DNA of 64,000 nucleotides, from positions 356,827 to 420,826 of the forward strand of contig JAJFJZ010000025.1 in NCBI GenBank assembly GCA_021773565.1. The letters are read 5' to 3'. The DNA is from Gammaproteobacteria bacterium. Its GTDB lineage: Bacteria; Pseudomonadota; Gammaproteobacteria; Pseudomonadales; Azotimanducaceae. The notes below the pieces were generated by a model that saw only the letters and a program-made list of their open reading frames with translations, ran no database searches and had not been told where the DNA came from. Made by a program: the position numbers and the translations under genes. Shown piece by piece: positions 26,920 through 33,209 of the stretch. Positions within the stretch are counted from its first letter, which is position 1. Each line of letters begins with the position of its first letter.

Positions 26920-27645
26920 TCAGTGGGTTTTACTCTGGCACTTTACTCTGACCCCATAACTGGGCACCTCACGCAAGTCTCTAATTAGAGGCTCTCGATC
27001 AATTGGCCCCGCGTGGCGATACATTTCCTCACCGCTGGAATTCAACACAAGCAGAGTGGGTAACCCCACTACGTTGAAGTATTTTCCGATGGAAGGATAT
27101 TCGTCGGTATCAATCTTTAATACAACATAGCCAGATAACAGTGTTTTAACATCGGGATCGCTTAAAGTTGTTTCTTCAAGTTGCTTACAGGCGCCGCACC
27201 AGGGCGCATAAAAGTCGATGAATACGAATTGTCCTCTTTCCCCTGCTTCACGAAGTGCAACAGATACAAGATCGGCAAGCTGCGTTGATTTCACCGGAGA
27301 ATCGAGCTTGGCATCACTTGCCACTATAAATGGCCGATAGCCAAGCTCAATAATGGATGCACGCATCTCGTCCGAGTGCACCTTTGTAGCGTCGTAGTTT
27401 ACCGTGAATCTATCTGTAGCAAGATCAATATCAACACTATTTACACCTGCCAGCTCTAACAGAGCGGCTTCGACCGAATTCGGTCAGCTCATTCAGGTGG
27501 CGCCGCTTTTACTCTTCATCATGCCGTCTACAACAATGCTAACACTGGATAAGCTCTGCTTGAGGGCATCGCCATAGGCGCTCATTGAAAACAACATTGC
27601 GATAATGCCAACTCCAGCCAGTAACTTCTTAACATCGAATATCAT
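26920..27645 (-). CDS. Putative selenoprotein: MerP/HMA-like UxxU domain fused to thioredoxin
   Basis: One minus-strand frame of 241 codons with two in-frame UGA codons (27495-27493, codon 51; 27486-27484, codon 54). Residues 1-25 are a signal or membrane segment. Residues about 33-100 are a heavy-metal-associated domain (VSIVVDGM, PNSVEAALLELAGV, VDIDLATDRFTVNYD) in which the UGAs replace both cysteines of CxxC, giving U-M-S-U. Residues about 112-228 are a thioredoxin domain with FYAPWCGACK (Cys150, Cys153) and a cis-Pro in VGLPTLLV, resembling DsbD's C-terminal domain. It is likely exported, binding and/or reducing a soft metal such as Hg(II). Residues 231-241 (GVRVKCQSKTH) and the stop come from a REP unit. 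ATG 27645 is about 20 nt downstream of a MerR-type promoter start. If UGA were a true stop, only a GTG-started thioredoxin piece (27381) would remain. NCBI families for HMA-domain (seleno)proteins exist, as I recall. Confidence 0.82.
26921..26960 (-). repeat. Inverted REP unit at the end of the HMA-thioredoxin gene
   Basis: The complement of this segment contains GTTATGGGGTCAGAGTAAAG followed by TGCCAGAGTAAAACCCACTG, the same core as the 26061 array in opposite orientation. It provides the last 11 codons and the TGA stop of the thioredoxin domain. Confidence 0.9.
27449..27468 (-). promoter_or_regulatory. Candidate bacterial SECIS stem-loop
   Basis: On the transcript, GCC-GCUCU-[GUU]-AGAGC-U-GGC folds into a 5-bp upper stem plus a 3-bp lower stem with one bulged U and a three-nt apical loop starting with G. 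The loop begins 24 nt after the second UGA and 33 nt after the first, both inside the 16-37 nt window I recall for bacterial SECIS models. A bulged U plus a G/U loop is what SelB recognises in fdhF, though here the bulge is on the 3' side. A nearer palindrome (GACCGAATTCGGTC) overlaps the second UGA and could compete. Confidence 0.6.
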
Positions 27646-27671
27646 CAGGATACCTACTCAATATTTCTTCT

Positions 27672-27702
27672 ATTCTATTTCCTGTAGCAGCTACAGGTGC
27701 AA
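27672..27702 (-). promoter_or_regulatory. MerR-type promoter of the HMA-thioredoxin selenoprotein gene
   Basis: Minus strand: -35 TTGCAC (27702-27697), a 19-bp spacer, -10 TAGAAT (27677-27672). The spacer contains the perfect dyad CTGTAG-CTG-CTACAG (27682-27696). A 19-bp spacer with a central dyad is the hallmark of promoters activated by MerR-family DNA distortion. Transcription would start near 27665, about 20 nt before the ATG. It lies just after the merR-like stop codon. Confidence 0.85.
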
Positions 27703-27706
27703 GACT

Positions 27707-28111
27707 TTAATGCTCCTGTAATGCTTCAATAATCGGGCATTCAGGTATGTCCTTACCAGAACATTGCCTGGATAGTTCGCTAAGTGTTTTTTCCATTTTG
27801 CGCAGATCACCAATTTTCGCGTGAATGTCAGCAAGATGGGTATCTGCAAGTTGTTTTACCTGTTCGCAGGATACTTGTTCTCCGTCAACTACGGCTAACA
27901 AGCCTCTGATTTCTTGCATGGAAAAACCAAGTTCCCTGCTTCTGCGGATAAACACCAATCGTTCAACCAGCTCGCAACTAAAAAGCCTGTGACCCGCCGC
28001 ACTGCGGTCGGGTGACGGTAACAATCCCTCCTTTTCGTAGTAACGAATGGTTTCTATGTGGCACCCCGTTCGTTGGGCCACCTTGCCTATTGTCTGGCGA
28101 TCTGACGGCAT
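27707..28111 (-). CDS. MerR-family Hg(II)/soft-metal-responsive regulator
   Basis: 134 aa from ATG 28111, which has AGAGGA 8 nt upstream; the longer open frame to 28189 would run through the operator and is rejected. Residues 4-73 are the winged HTH (TIGKVAQRTGCHIETIRYYEK, split by family positions; GLLPSP, RSRELGFS). The metal-binding cysteines of mercury MerR are conserved: one at the start of the dimerisation helix (VSCEQV) and two near the C-terminus (QCSGKDIPECP, seven residues between them; eight in Tn501 MerR, as I recall). It sits between two promoters carrying the same CTGTAG-N3-CTACAG dyad with 19-bp spacers and probably activates both on metal binding. Confidence 0.9.
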   Translation of the reverse strand: MPSDRQTIGKVAQRTGCHIETIRYYEKEGLLPSPDRSAAGHRLFSCELVERLVFIRRSRELGFSMQEIRGLLAVVDGEQVSCEQVKQLADTHLADIHAKIGDLRKMEKTLSELSRQCSGKDIPECPIIEALQEH

Positions 28112-28124
28112 ATCCGAATTCCTC

Positions 28125-28155
28125 TTGCACCTGTAGTGACTACAGATATTACTAT
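28125..28155 (+). promoter_or_regulatory. MerR-type promoter of the GDCCVxC operon (leaderless)
   Basis: Plus strand: -35 TTGCAC (28125-28130), a 19-bp spacer (28131-28149) containing the perfect dyad CTGTAG-TGA-CTACAG (28131-28145), and -10 TACTAT (28150-28155). The expected start point is near 28162, the A of the first ATG, so the mRNA is probably leaderless, consistent with the lack of any Shine-Dalgarno. The dyad and the -35 are identical to those of the selenoprotein gene promoter. Confidence 0.85.
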
Positions 28156-28161
28156 AGAAAA

Positions 28162-28386
28162 ATGAGTGAAGTAATCCAGCATTCGACAATTACATGCCCA
28201 AACTGCGGGCATATCGAAAAAGAAGTGATGCCTACCGATGCCTGCCAGTTCTATTACGACTGCAAGGGCTGTACTGAATTGCTCCGCCCTCTACCAGGAG
28301 ACTGTTGTGTGTACTGTTCTTTTGGCGACGTCGCATGTCCTCCCATCCAGCAGGGAGACGAACGTAGTCAACGGATACCTCGATGA
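28162..28386 (+). CDS. GDCCVxC-motif small zinc-ribbon-like protein
   Basis: 74 aa with nine cysteines: CPNC near the N-terminus, CxxC (CKGC) in the middle, and the signature PGDCCVYCSFGDVACPP. This is the GDCCVxC family, which I recall as having members with selenocysteine in the last Cys position and as often adjoining mercury-resistance genes; here all positions are Cys. It is likely a cytoplasmic soft-metal-binding or redox protein. The ATG at 28162 sits at the predicted transcription start. The stop overlaps the next gene (ATGA), so it heads a three-gene coupled operon under the MerR-type promoter. Confidence 0.85.
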   Translation: MSEVIQHSTITCPNCGHIEKEVMPTDACQFYYDCKGCTELLRPLPGDCCVYCSFGDVACPPIQQGDERSQRIPR

Positions 28387-29309
28387 ACTCACACAGCAAC
28401 AACACCTATTGGATTAAATTGGCTTCGCGCAGCAAACGCCTGCTATCAATTGTTGTCTGCACAATCCTGGCTTCGTGTAGTTCAGGTGACAACCAAAACA
28501 TTAATAGTCTTGTTTTCAGCTTTGAGCGAAATGCAATTCTTGTAAAGCTGATGTTGAATCAGGAAGGACCTTTCAACCTGCTCGTAGATACTGGATCGGA
28601 TCCGTCCGTAGTAGACAGTTCCCTGGCTGAAGAACTGACCTGGCCCACAATACCCATTGGGTCCCAGGGTAGCGGCGCAGGCAATCAATCCGCTGATATA
28701 TACCTCCTACCCCCATTGAAGGTTCAGTTCGGTACGCCGTCGCCTGAAAGAAAATTATTTCTGGGTGTTGATCTGACCGGTATTAGCGAGCGTCTTGGGC
28801 AACCGGTGCATGGCATACTGGGGTACAACGTGTTAGCCGGGAAACGAGTTGTCGTTGATTTTCCAAATAGACAAATCAGCTTTGGGCTAATCGAAGACCG
28901 CGCACTAACCGGTTTGTCTCTGCCGATGGTCATTAATCCAGACGATCCCATGCCCTTCGTACAAGGTCTTTTGTCAATTAATGGCATTGCCGTCAGCACT
29001 TCCGTAGACACCGGTTTCAACGGTGGCGTACTACTCACACCGGGTGGATTGCAACGACTCGGCTTTACACCAAATACCCTGGATAAATGTACGGAAACCA
29101 TAGGTTACGGAGGTGCCGTACCACGATGCGCAGTGAGGCTTGAAAGCGTTCGACTTGGTGGTCAAAAAACAAATATTACAGAGGCATTTTACGATCCAAG
29201 CCTGAACACAAATCCCGGCGAGGCCGAAGCCAGGCTCGGCAACTCACTGTTATCAGAATTTGTCCTTGTATTTGATTATCCAAACAAGCAACTGGAGGTT
29301 TCACAATGA
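28383..29309 (+). CDS. Lipoprotein retropepsin-like aspartyl protease
   Basis: 308 aa. A basic N-terminus and hydrophobic segment end in the lipobox ILAS|C (Cys32), so this is a lipid-anchored envelope protein. Two pepsin/retropepsin-like DTG motifs are present (LLVDTGSDPSVV, Asp69; TSVDTGFNGGVL, Asp209), each followed by hydrophobic strands, so a single chain could supply both halves of an aspartic-protease active site. The start ATG overlaps the previous stop (ATGA) and its own stop overlaps the next start the same way. Co-regulation with a metal-responsive regulon is unexpected for a protease; it may process or quality-control envelope proteins damaged by metal. Confidence 0.8.
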   Translation: MNSHSNNTYWIKLASRSKRLLSIVVCTILASCSSGDNQNINSLVFSFERNAILVKLMLNQEGPFNLLVDTGSDPSVVDSSLAEELTWPTIPIGSQGSGAGNQSADIYLLPPLKVQFGTPSPERKLFLGVDLTGISERLGQPVHGILGYNVLAGKRVVVDFPNRQISFGLIEDRALTGLSLPMVINPDDPMPFVQGLLSINGIAVSTSVDTGFNGGVLLTPGGLQRLGFTPNTLDKCTETIGYGGAVPRCAVRLESVRLGGQKTNITEAFYDPSLNTNPGEAEARLGNSLLSEFVLVFDYPNKQLEVSQ

Positions 29310-29848
29310 AACAAACAGACTCACTTGAACTCGTTGCAGCCGGATCGCTTAAGCGACCAGGACCCATTGGAAGATTGGTACGATTGTCACTGGGCGTATT
29401 CTGCTTATACGCCTTTTATGAACTTTACTATTATCTGGAACAGACAACGACACAACCTCTTTCGTCGCTGGATAACCGGGTCCTGTTACTACTTGGACCA
29501 CTCTGCCTATTCAACTACGTTGTGAACATTGGCTTCACAAAAAACTGGGGGCAACTTCCGCTTATCATCTCACTTGCCGTGCTTGTATTATCAGCCGGCG
29601 CCGCATACCTGGTGTCCGGAAGTTTCGACAGCCCGATTTTTGGTGTTCCACTCAACCTGTGGTTCGCGTATTTCTACGGGCACCTGGGAGTTTCATTCGT
29701 ACTGGCTGCGATAATTGCTACACCCGGCTGTGAGATGCGGTCTATTCCGGAATTAATCGGCAAGGCTCGCGGAACTGTTTCGAATGAACACCACTGTCCT
29801 GTCGGGTTTATAACCGGGATCGACGAGTGGGAGCACGGTCGGACATAA
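29306..29848 (+). CDS. Multi-pass membrane protein with Cys/His tail, third gene of the MerR-controlled operon
   Basis: 180 aa. Four to five hydrophobic segments (about 28-46, 58-75, 84-103, 118-140) follow a short cytoplasmic N-terminus. A conserved-looking tail contains TPGCEMRSIPEL and, 20 residues on, HHCPVGF. The Cys-Glu-Met and His-His-Cys groups are plausible soft-metal ligands. Size and topology recall small metal-transport proteins such as MerC/MerT, but I do not see their family motifs, so no function is assigned. The start overlaps the protease stop (ATGA), implying coupled translation. A perfect REP hairpin follows three nt after the stop. Confidence 0.65.
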   Translation: MKQTDSLELVAAGSLKRPGPIGRLVRLSLGVFCLYAFYELYYYLEQTTTQPLSSLDNRVLLLLGPLCLFNYVVNIGFTKNWGQLPLIISLAVLVLSAGAAYLVSGSFDSPIFGVPLNLWFAYFYGHLGVSFVLAAIIATPGCEMRSIPELIGKARGTVSNEHHCPVGFITGIDEWEHGRT

Positions 29849-29851
29849 GTA

Positions 29852-29924
29852 ATGGGGTCAGAGTAAAGTGCCAGAGTAAAACCCACTGATGCAAGTTTAC
29901 TCTGGCACTTTACTCTGACCCCAT
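29852..29924. terminator. REP pair forming a perfect 29-bp hairpin between convergent genes
   Basis: ATGGGGTCAGAG... (29852-29880) and its exact complement (29896-29924) enclose a 15-nt loop. Both arms carry the REP core found at 26061 and 26921. It fills nearly all of the gap between the membrane-protein stop and the argG stop and would act as a bidirectional terminator or mRNA 3'-end stabiliser. There is no T-tract, so intrinsic termination is not certain. Confidence 0.75.
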
Positions 29925-29927
29925 AAC

Positions 29928-31166
29928 TTAACTATCACCTTTAAATTGCCCGGCTTTGGCCAGCGCTACCGCCTCTACTGACAGTATATCTGCATAACCC
30001 TGGGAGCTTTCGGGATTGAGACCGTCGCTGGCTTCCATGGAAGAATCTGCCTCATTGTACAAGGACGCTGGAAGTTCACCCATGTGGTTAAAAAATACAT
30101 TACCTTTGTATAGGTCCAGCGAAACTACACCATTGGCCTGTTCCGTTAAGGTGTCCACGGCAGCTAATGCAGCTTTGGTCGCCGTGTCAAAGAAACGACC
30201 GTCATAAATCTGGTCAGAGATAAAGCTGCCCAGGTTTTTGTACAGCTTACTGGCGCGTCGATCCAGTGTTGCCTGCAGTACCTGTTGCAGGCCCCTGTTT
30301 AATAACTCCATACCGGGTGCTTCATAGACTCCGCGACTCTTGGTACCAATAATGCGATTCTCAAGTGCATTGCTCATACCAATGCCATTGCGCCCCCCAA
30401 TATCGTTGGCTAGACACATGGCGTCAAATGGGCTTACACGGTTGCCGTTAATTTCTACCGCACGGCCTTTATCAAAACGAATTTCGATGTTTTCCAGTTC
30501 ATCCGGCGCATCCTGGGGCCACACGCCCATGGTAGGCTCAACTATCAGCATGCTGGTCTCAAGCTGTTCCAGGTCTTCTGCTTCATGGGACAAGCCACCC
30601 AGGTTGGCATCCGTTGAATAACGCTTTTTCATACCAACGACCGCAGGAATCTGGAATGTGGCAAGATAATCGGCCATTTCCGTGCGCCCGGGGAATTCTT
30701 TCAAAAGTTCGTGATCGCGCCAGGGCGCAAACACTTCCATTGAGGGCGCGAGAGAGCGGGTATATCGCTCAAAGCGCATCTGGTCATTACCCCGCCCGGT
30801 AGCACCATGGGCCAGCACGTTAACCCCGCGCGTTTTCATTGCTTTTACCAGACCCTGAACACACACAGCGCGCGCGATTCCGGTGGTATTCCAATAACCG
30901 CCATCGTAAGTTGCGGAGGCTTTGATAACCGTAAAACAGGCTTCAGCCATCTCGGCTTTTAGATCAACGAGTACGGTTTCAGCACCACAGGGTTGCATTT
31001 TTTTGACGACATTCTGAATATCGTCTTCATCCGGTTGCGCAAGGTCAGCAGAGAAGCAAATTACATTCACCCCGGCTTCCATCAAACGTTTTGTAACTGT
31101 TTTACTGTCCAGACCCCCAGATACACACATGCCGACGGTTTTGCCTTTTAATTCTGCTAATTTCAT
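29928..31166 (-). CDS. argG: Argininosuccinate synthase
   Basis: 412 aa cytoplasmic enzyme ligating citrulline and aspartate with ATP in arginine synthesis. The N-terminal PP-loop ATP motif is MCVSGGLDSKTV; HGATGRGNDQMRFE, PWRDHELLKEF, LANDIGGRNGIGM and IGTKSRGVYEAPGM are strongly conserved. The length is normal. The gene stands alone with weak ribosome-binding sequence before ATG 31166. Its 3' end meets the REP hairpin. Confidence 0.96.
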   Translation of the reverse strand: MKLAELKGKTVGMCVSGGLDSKTVTKRLMEAGVNVICFSADLAQPDEDDIQNVVKKMQPCGAETVLVDLKAEMAEACFTVIKASATYDGGYWNTTGIARAVCVQGLVKAMKTRGVNVLAHGATGRGNDQMRFERYTRSLAPSMEVFAPWRDHELLKEFPGRTEMADYLATFQIPAVVGMKKRYSTDANLGGLSHEAEDLEQLETSMLIVEPTMGVWPQDAPDELENIEIRFDKGRAVEINGNRVSPFDAMCLANDIGGRNGIGMSNALENRIIGTKSRGVYEAPGMELLNRGLQQVLQATLDRRASKLYKNLGSFISDQIYDGRFFDTATKAALAAVDTLTEQANGVVSLDLYKGNVFFNHMGELPASLYNEADSSMEASDGLNPESSQGYADILSVEAVALAKAGQFKGDS

Positions 31167-31214
31167 AGTTGTGCTTAGGAGTGAGTAATAAGTTGAGAAC
31201 TAATTTTAGAGGGT

Positions 31215-31237
31215 ATTAGGTATTCTGTCCCCAATTT
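31215..31237. repeat. Solitary REP-like relic (GGGGACAGAATACC type)
   Basis: On the minus strand it reads AATTGGGGACAGAATACCTA. It differs from the 26-kb REP units after the GGGG but has the same design (GGGG, purine-rich continuation). It lies between argG and the phosphatase-fold gene. Confidence 0.4.
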
Positions 31238-31246
31238 ATTTGACGG

Positions 31247-32398
31247 CTATTTAAGAATTTCACGCAAGGGTTTGCCAATTTCCTCGTCATATTTGCGGTA
31301 GTCCAGTCCCAGCAAGCTCAACACGGTAGCCGCTGCCTGATTCTGGTATACCACCTGCTCGCTCTGCAACAGTCCGGTGGCCTTAACATCCGGCCCCATT
31401 GCAGCCATCCAGATAAACTCGGAGCCCACCACACCATTTTCAAACCCCTGTGCATCCGGCATGAGTTTTTCCACGGCTCGTTTACTGGCATGATGTTGCC
31501 ACATTTCCAACGGCAGTTCTCCCCTGCCATGATCTGTTAGAATTACCAGATTGGTATTATCCCGATACTCAGGCATTGACTGCACAGTAGCCCACAGGTC
31601 CTCTATAAATGCATCAAAGCGATGCGTGGCTTCAATGTAATGGTCATAACGCCCCTGATGTGCAAAGTCATCTGATTCCCCATATGCGATATACAGCAAT
31701 CGCGGTTTACGCTCGCGCAAATATTCCAGTGCAAAATTATGTGTATATACATCAAGGCGTACGTTTCGCCAGGGACTGTGGGTTTGTGTTTGCAGACGAT
31801 TCATCAGATGCACACCCGGATTGTTAAAAAACCGGAAAGGTTCAAACCCGGCATTTACATCCAGCCCACTGCGCTCTACATTCAGGATAAAGGGGAATAC
31901 ATCCCACGAGCCAAAAACACCTACCTTACCTCTAAAACCAGGCTGCTGGTTTAGCCATTCGGGCACTGTGATATTTGCATTGGGTATTTTGTCATTGCTG
32001 TTAATGCGTGAATCGGCCTTACCTGTGAGAATTTCGTTATATCCCGGGTATGAAAAATACCAGCCATTACTTACCTGCATCGAACTGTTGTGGTCAACAT
32101 CGCCAATAAGTGCACCCTGTTGCGCGACGGTATTCCACAAAAAGGGCATTAGCCGTGCTCGACCTTCAACAGCGTTTTTGTGTCCGTAGTCTGTTCTAAC
32201 AACTTCGGCGTCTTCGGCAAAACGTTCATCTTCCAAAAGCCGGTTATCAAGCCCGCGAAAAACCTCCTGCCAGCGAATACCATCGGCTGTTACCCAGATT
32301 ACATTTTCTGCTGCCCGGATTTCGCTCCCGCAGACCACACCTGACACAAGCATCCAGGATCCCAAAATTTGGGTGAGTAATTTTTTCAGGGAATACAA
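31247..32398 (-). CDS. Alkaline-phosphatase-superfamily hydrolase (type I phosphodiesterase/sulfatase fold)
   Basis: About 383 aa, exported (signal segment about 1-30 ending CGSEIRAAE). AlkP-fold metal motifs: VIWVTADGIRWQEVF at the N-terminus with metal Asp, SYPGYNEILTG in the nucleophile region (Asn/Ser instead of an obvious Thr/Ser nucleophile), YGESDDFAHQGRYDHY (Asp and His ligands), LTDHGRG (Asp-His ligands), and WQHHASKRA. The substrate is unknown: a phosphodiester, phosphoester or sulfate ester. I prefer TTG 32398, which has GGAG 9 nt upstream; the longer frame to 32437 overlaps the preceding cox-like gene. It may be the last gene of the cox-like operon. Confidence 0.75.
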   Translation of the reverse strand: MYSLKKLLTQILGSWMLVSGVVCGSEIRAAENVIWVTADGIRWQEVFRGLDNRLLEDERFAEDAEVVRTDYGHKNAVEGRARLMPFLWNTVAQQGALIGDVDHNSSMQVSNGWYFSYPGYNEILTGKADSRINSNDKIPNANITVPEWLNQQPGFRGKVGVFGSWDVFPFILNVERSGLDVNAGFEPFRFFNNPGVHLMNRLQTQTHSPWRNVRLDVYTHNFALEYLRERKPRLLYIAYGESDDFAHQGRYDHYIEATHRFDAFIEDLWATVQSMPEYRDNTNLVILTDHGRGELPLEMWQHHASKRAVEKLMPDAQGFENGVVGSEFIWMAAMGPDVKATGLLQSEQVVYQNQAAATVLSLLGLDYRKYDEEIGKPLREILK

Positions 32399-32417
32399 GT
32401 TAACCAACTCCGCCAGT

Positions 32418-33209
32418 TTACAGTGCTGCCAGTGCACGCTTGGCCATCACCCTCACCAGCTGGGCACGATATTCTGCCGAGGCATGCATATCACTATTAA
32501 AGTTTTCAACGTCGATGTGCACAGCATCTATGGCAGCTGATGAAGCGTCACTATTAAGCGCATCTTCCAATGCCAGCGCGCGAAAAGCACATCCGGCCGC
32601 ACCGGTTACACCTACCTGAATTTTTCCAGAATATTCTGCAATCATTACGCCTACCACAGCATAACGGGATGCAGGATTTGGAAACTTGGCGTAGGCACAA
32701 CGATCGGGCACTGTGAATTCCAGTCGCGTTATTAGCTCACCTTCTGTTAAGGCTGTTTCAAACAGTCCCTGGAAAAACTCAGTACCCACAATAGTGCGCT
32801 GCGTGGTAATCACACTGCTATTAAGTGTAACGACGGCAGCTGGGTAGTCAGCTGCCGGATCGCTGTTGGCGACCGAGCCCCCAATGGTGCCCCTGTTTCT
32901 CACCTGCGCATCCCCTATGAGTCCGGCAAGAACTGCCAGTGCAGGTATCGAGTCCCGCACCTCTGTAGACGCTGCGACCTCAGCATGCAGTGTCATGGCA
33001 CCAATGGACAACACAGAACCGCTCGTAGAGATGCCCCTCAGCTCTTCTATCCCGGCTAGATCAATAACATCGGAAGGTGCGGCAAGACGTTGCTTAAAGG
33101 TAGGAATCAGTGTTTGCCCACCAGCCAGATAAATTCCATCAGCCGTATTGGTTTTCAGGCTTTGGGCTTCATCAAGACTGGATGCCTTATGATATTTAAA
33201 CTCATACAT
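32418..33209 (-). CDS. Molybdenum hydroxylase FAD subunit (CoxM-like)
   Basis: 263 aa FAD-binding PCMH-type subunit that relays electrons from the 2Fe-2S clusters. Typical motifs: LAGGQTLIP (pyrophosphate binding), IGAMTLHAEV, RNRGTIGGSVANSDPAADYP (the family's two FAD loops), and a C-terminal CO_deh_flav_C domain (AGCAFRALALEDAL). ATG 33209 shares a base with the TAA of the large subunit gene (TAATG), indicating coupling; 13 extra upstream codons are rejected. Confidence 0.92.
   Translation of the reverse strand: MYEFKYHKASSLDEAQSLKTNTADGIYLAGGQTLIPTFKQRLAAPSDVIDLAGIEELRGISTSGSVLSIGAMTLHAEVAASTEVRDSIPALAVLAGLIGDAQVRNRGTIGGSVANSDPAADYPAAVVTLNSSVITTQRTIVGTEFFQGLFETALTEGELITRLEFTVPDRCAYAKFPNPASRYAVVGVMIAEYSGKIQVGVTGAAGCAFRALALEDALNSDASSAAIDAVHIDVENFNSDMHASAEYRAQLVRVMAKRALAAL

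Noticed and set aside
27382..27645. HMA region as a decayed pseudogene with two nonsense codons
   Set aside because: The only stops are both UGA and fall exactly on the CxxC positions; the frame, domain spacing, promoter and downstream hairpin are all intact, which random decay would not produce.
28112..28189. Longer N-terminus of the MerR regulator
   Set aside because: It would translate through the CTGTAG dyad and promoter of the divergent operon; ATG 28111 has a good ribosome site and begins at the HTH.
29852..29924. Attachment site of an integrated element
   Set aside because: Both arms are REP cores also present elsewhere, and no integrase or second copy in direct orientation bounds an element here.
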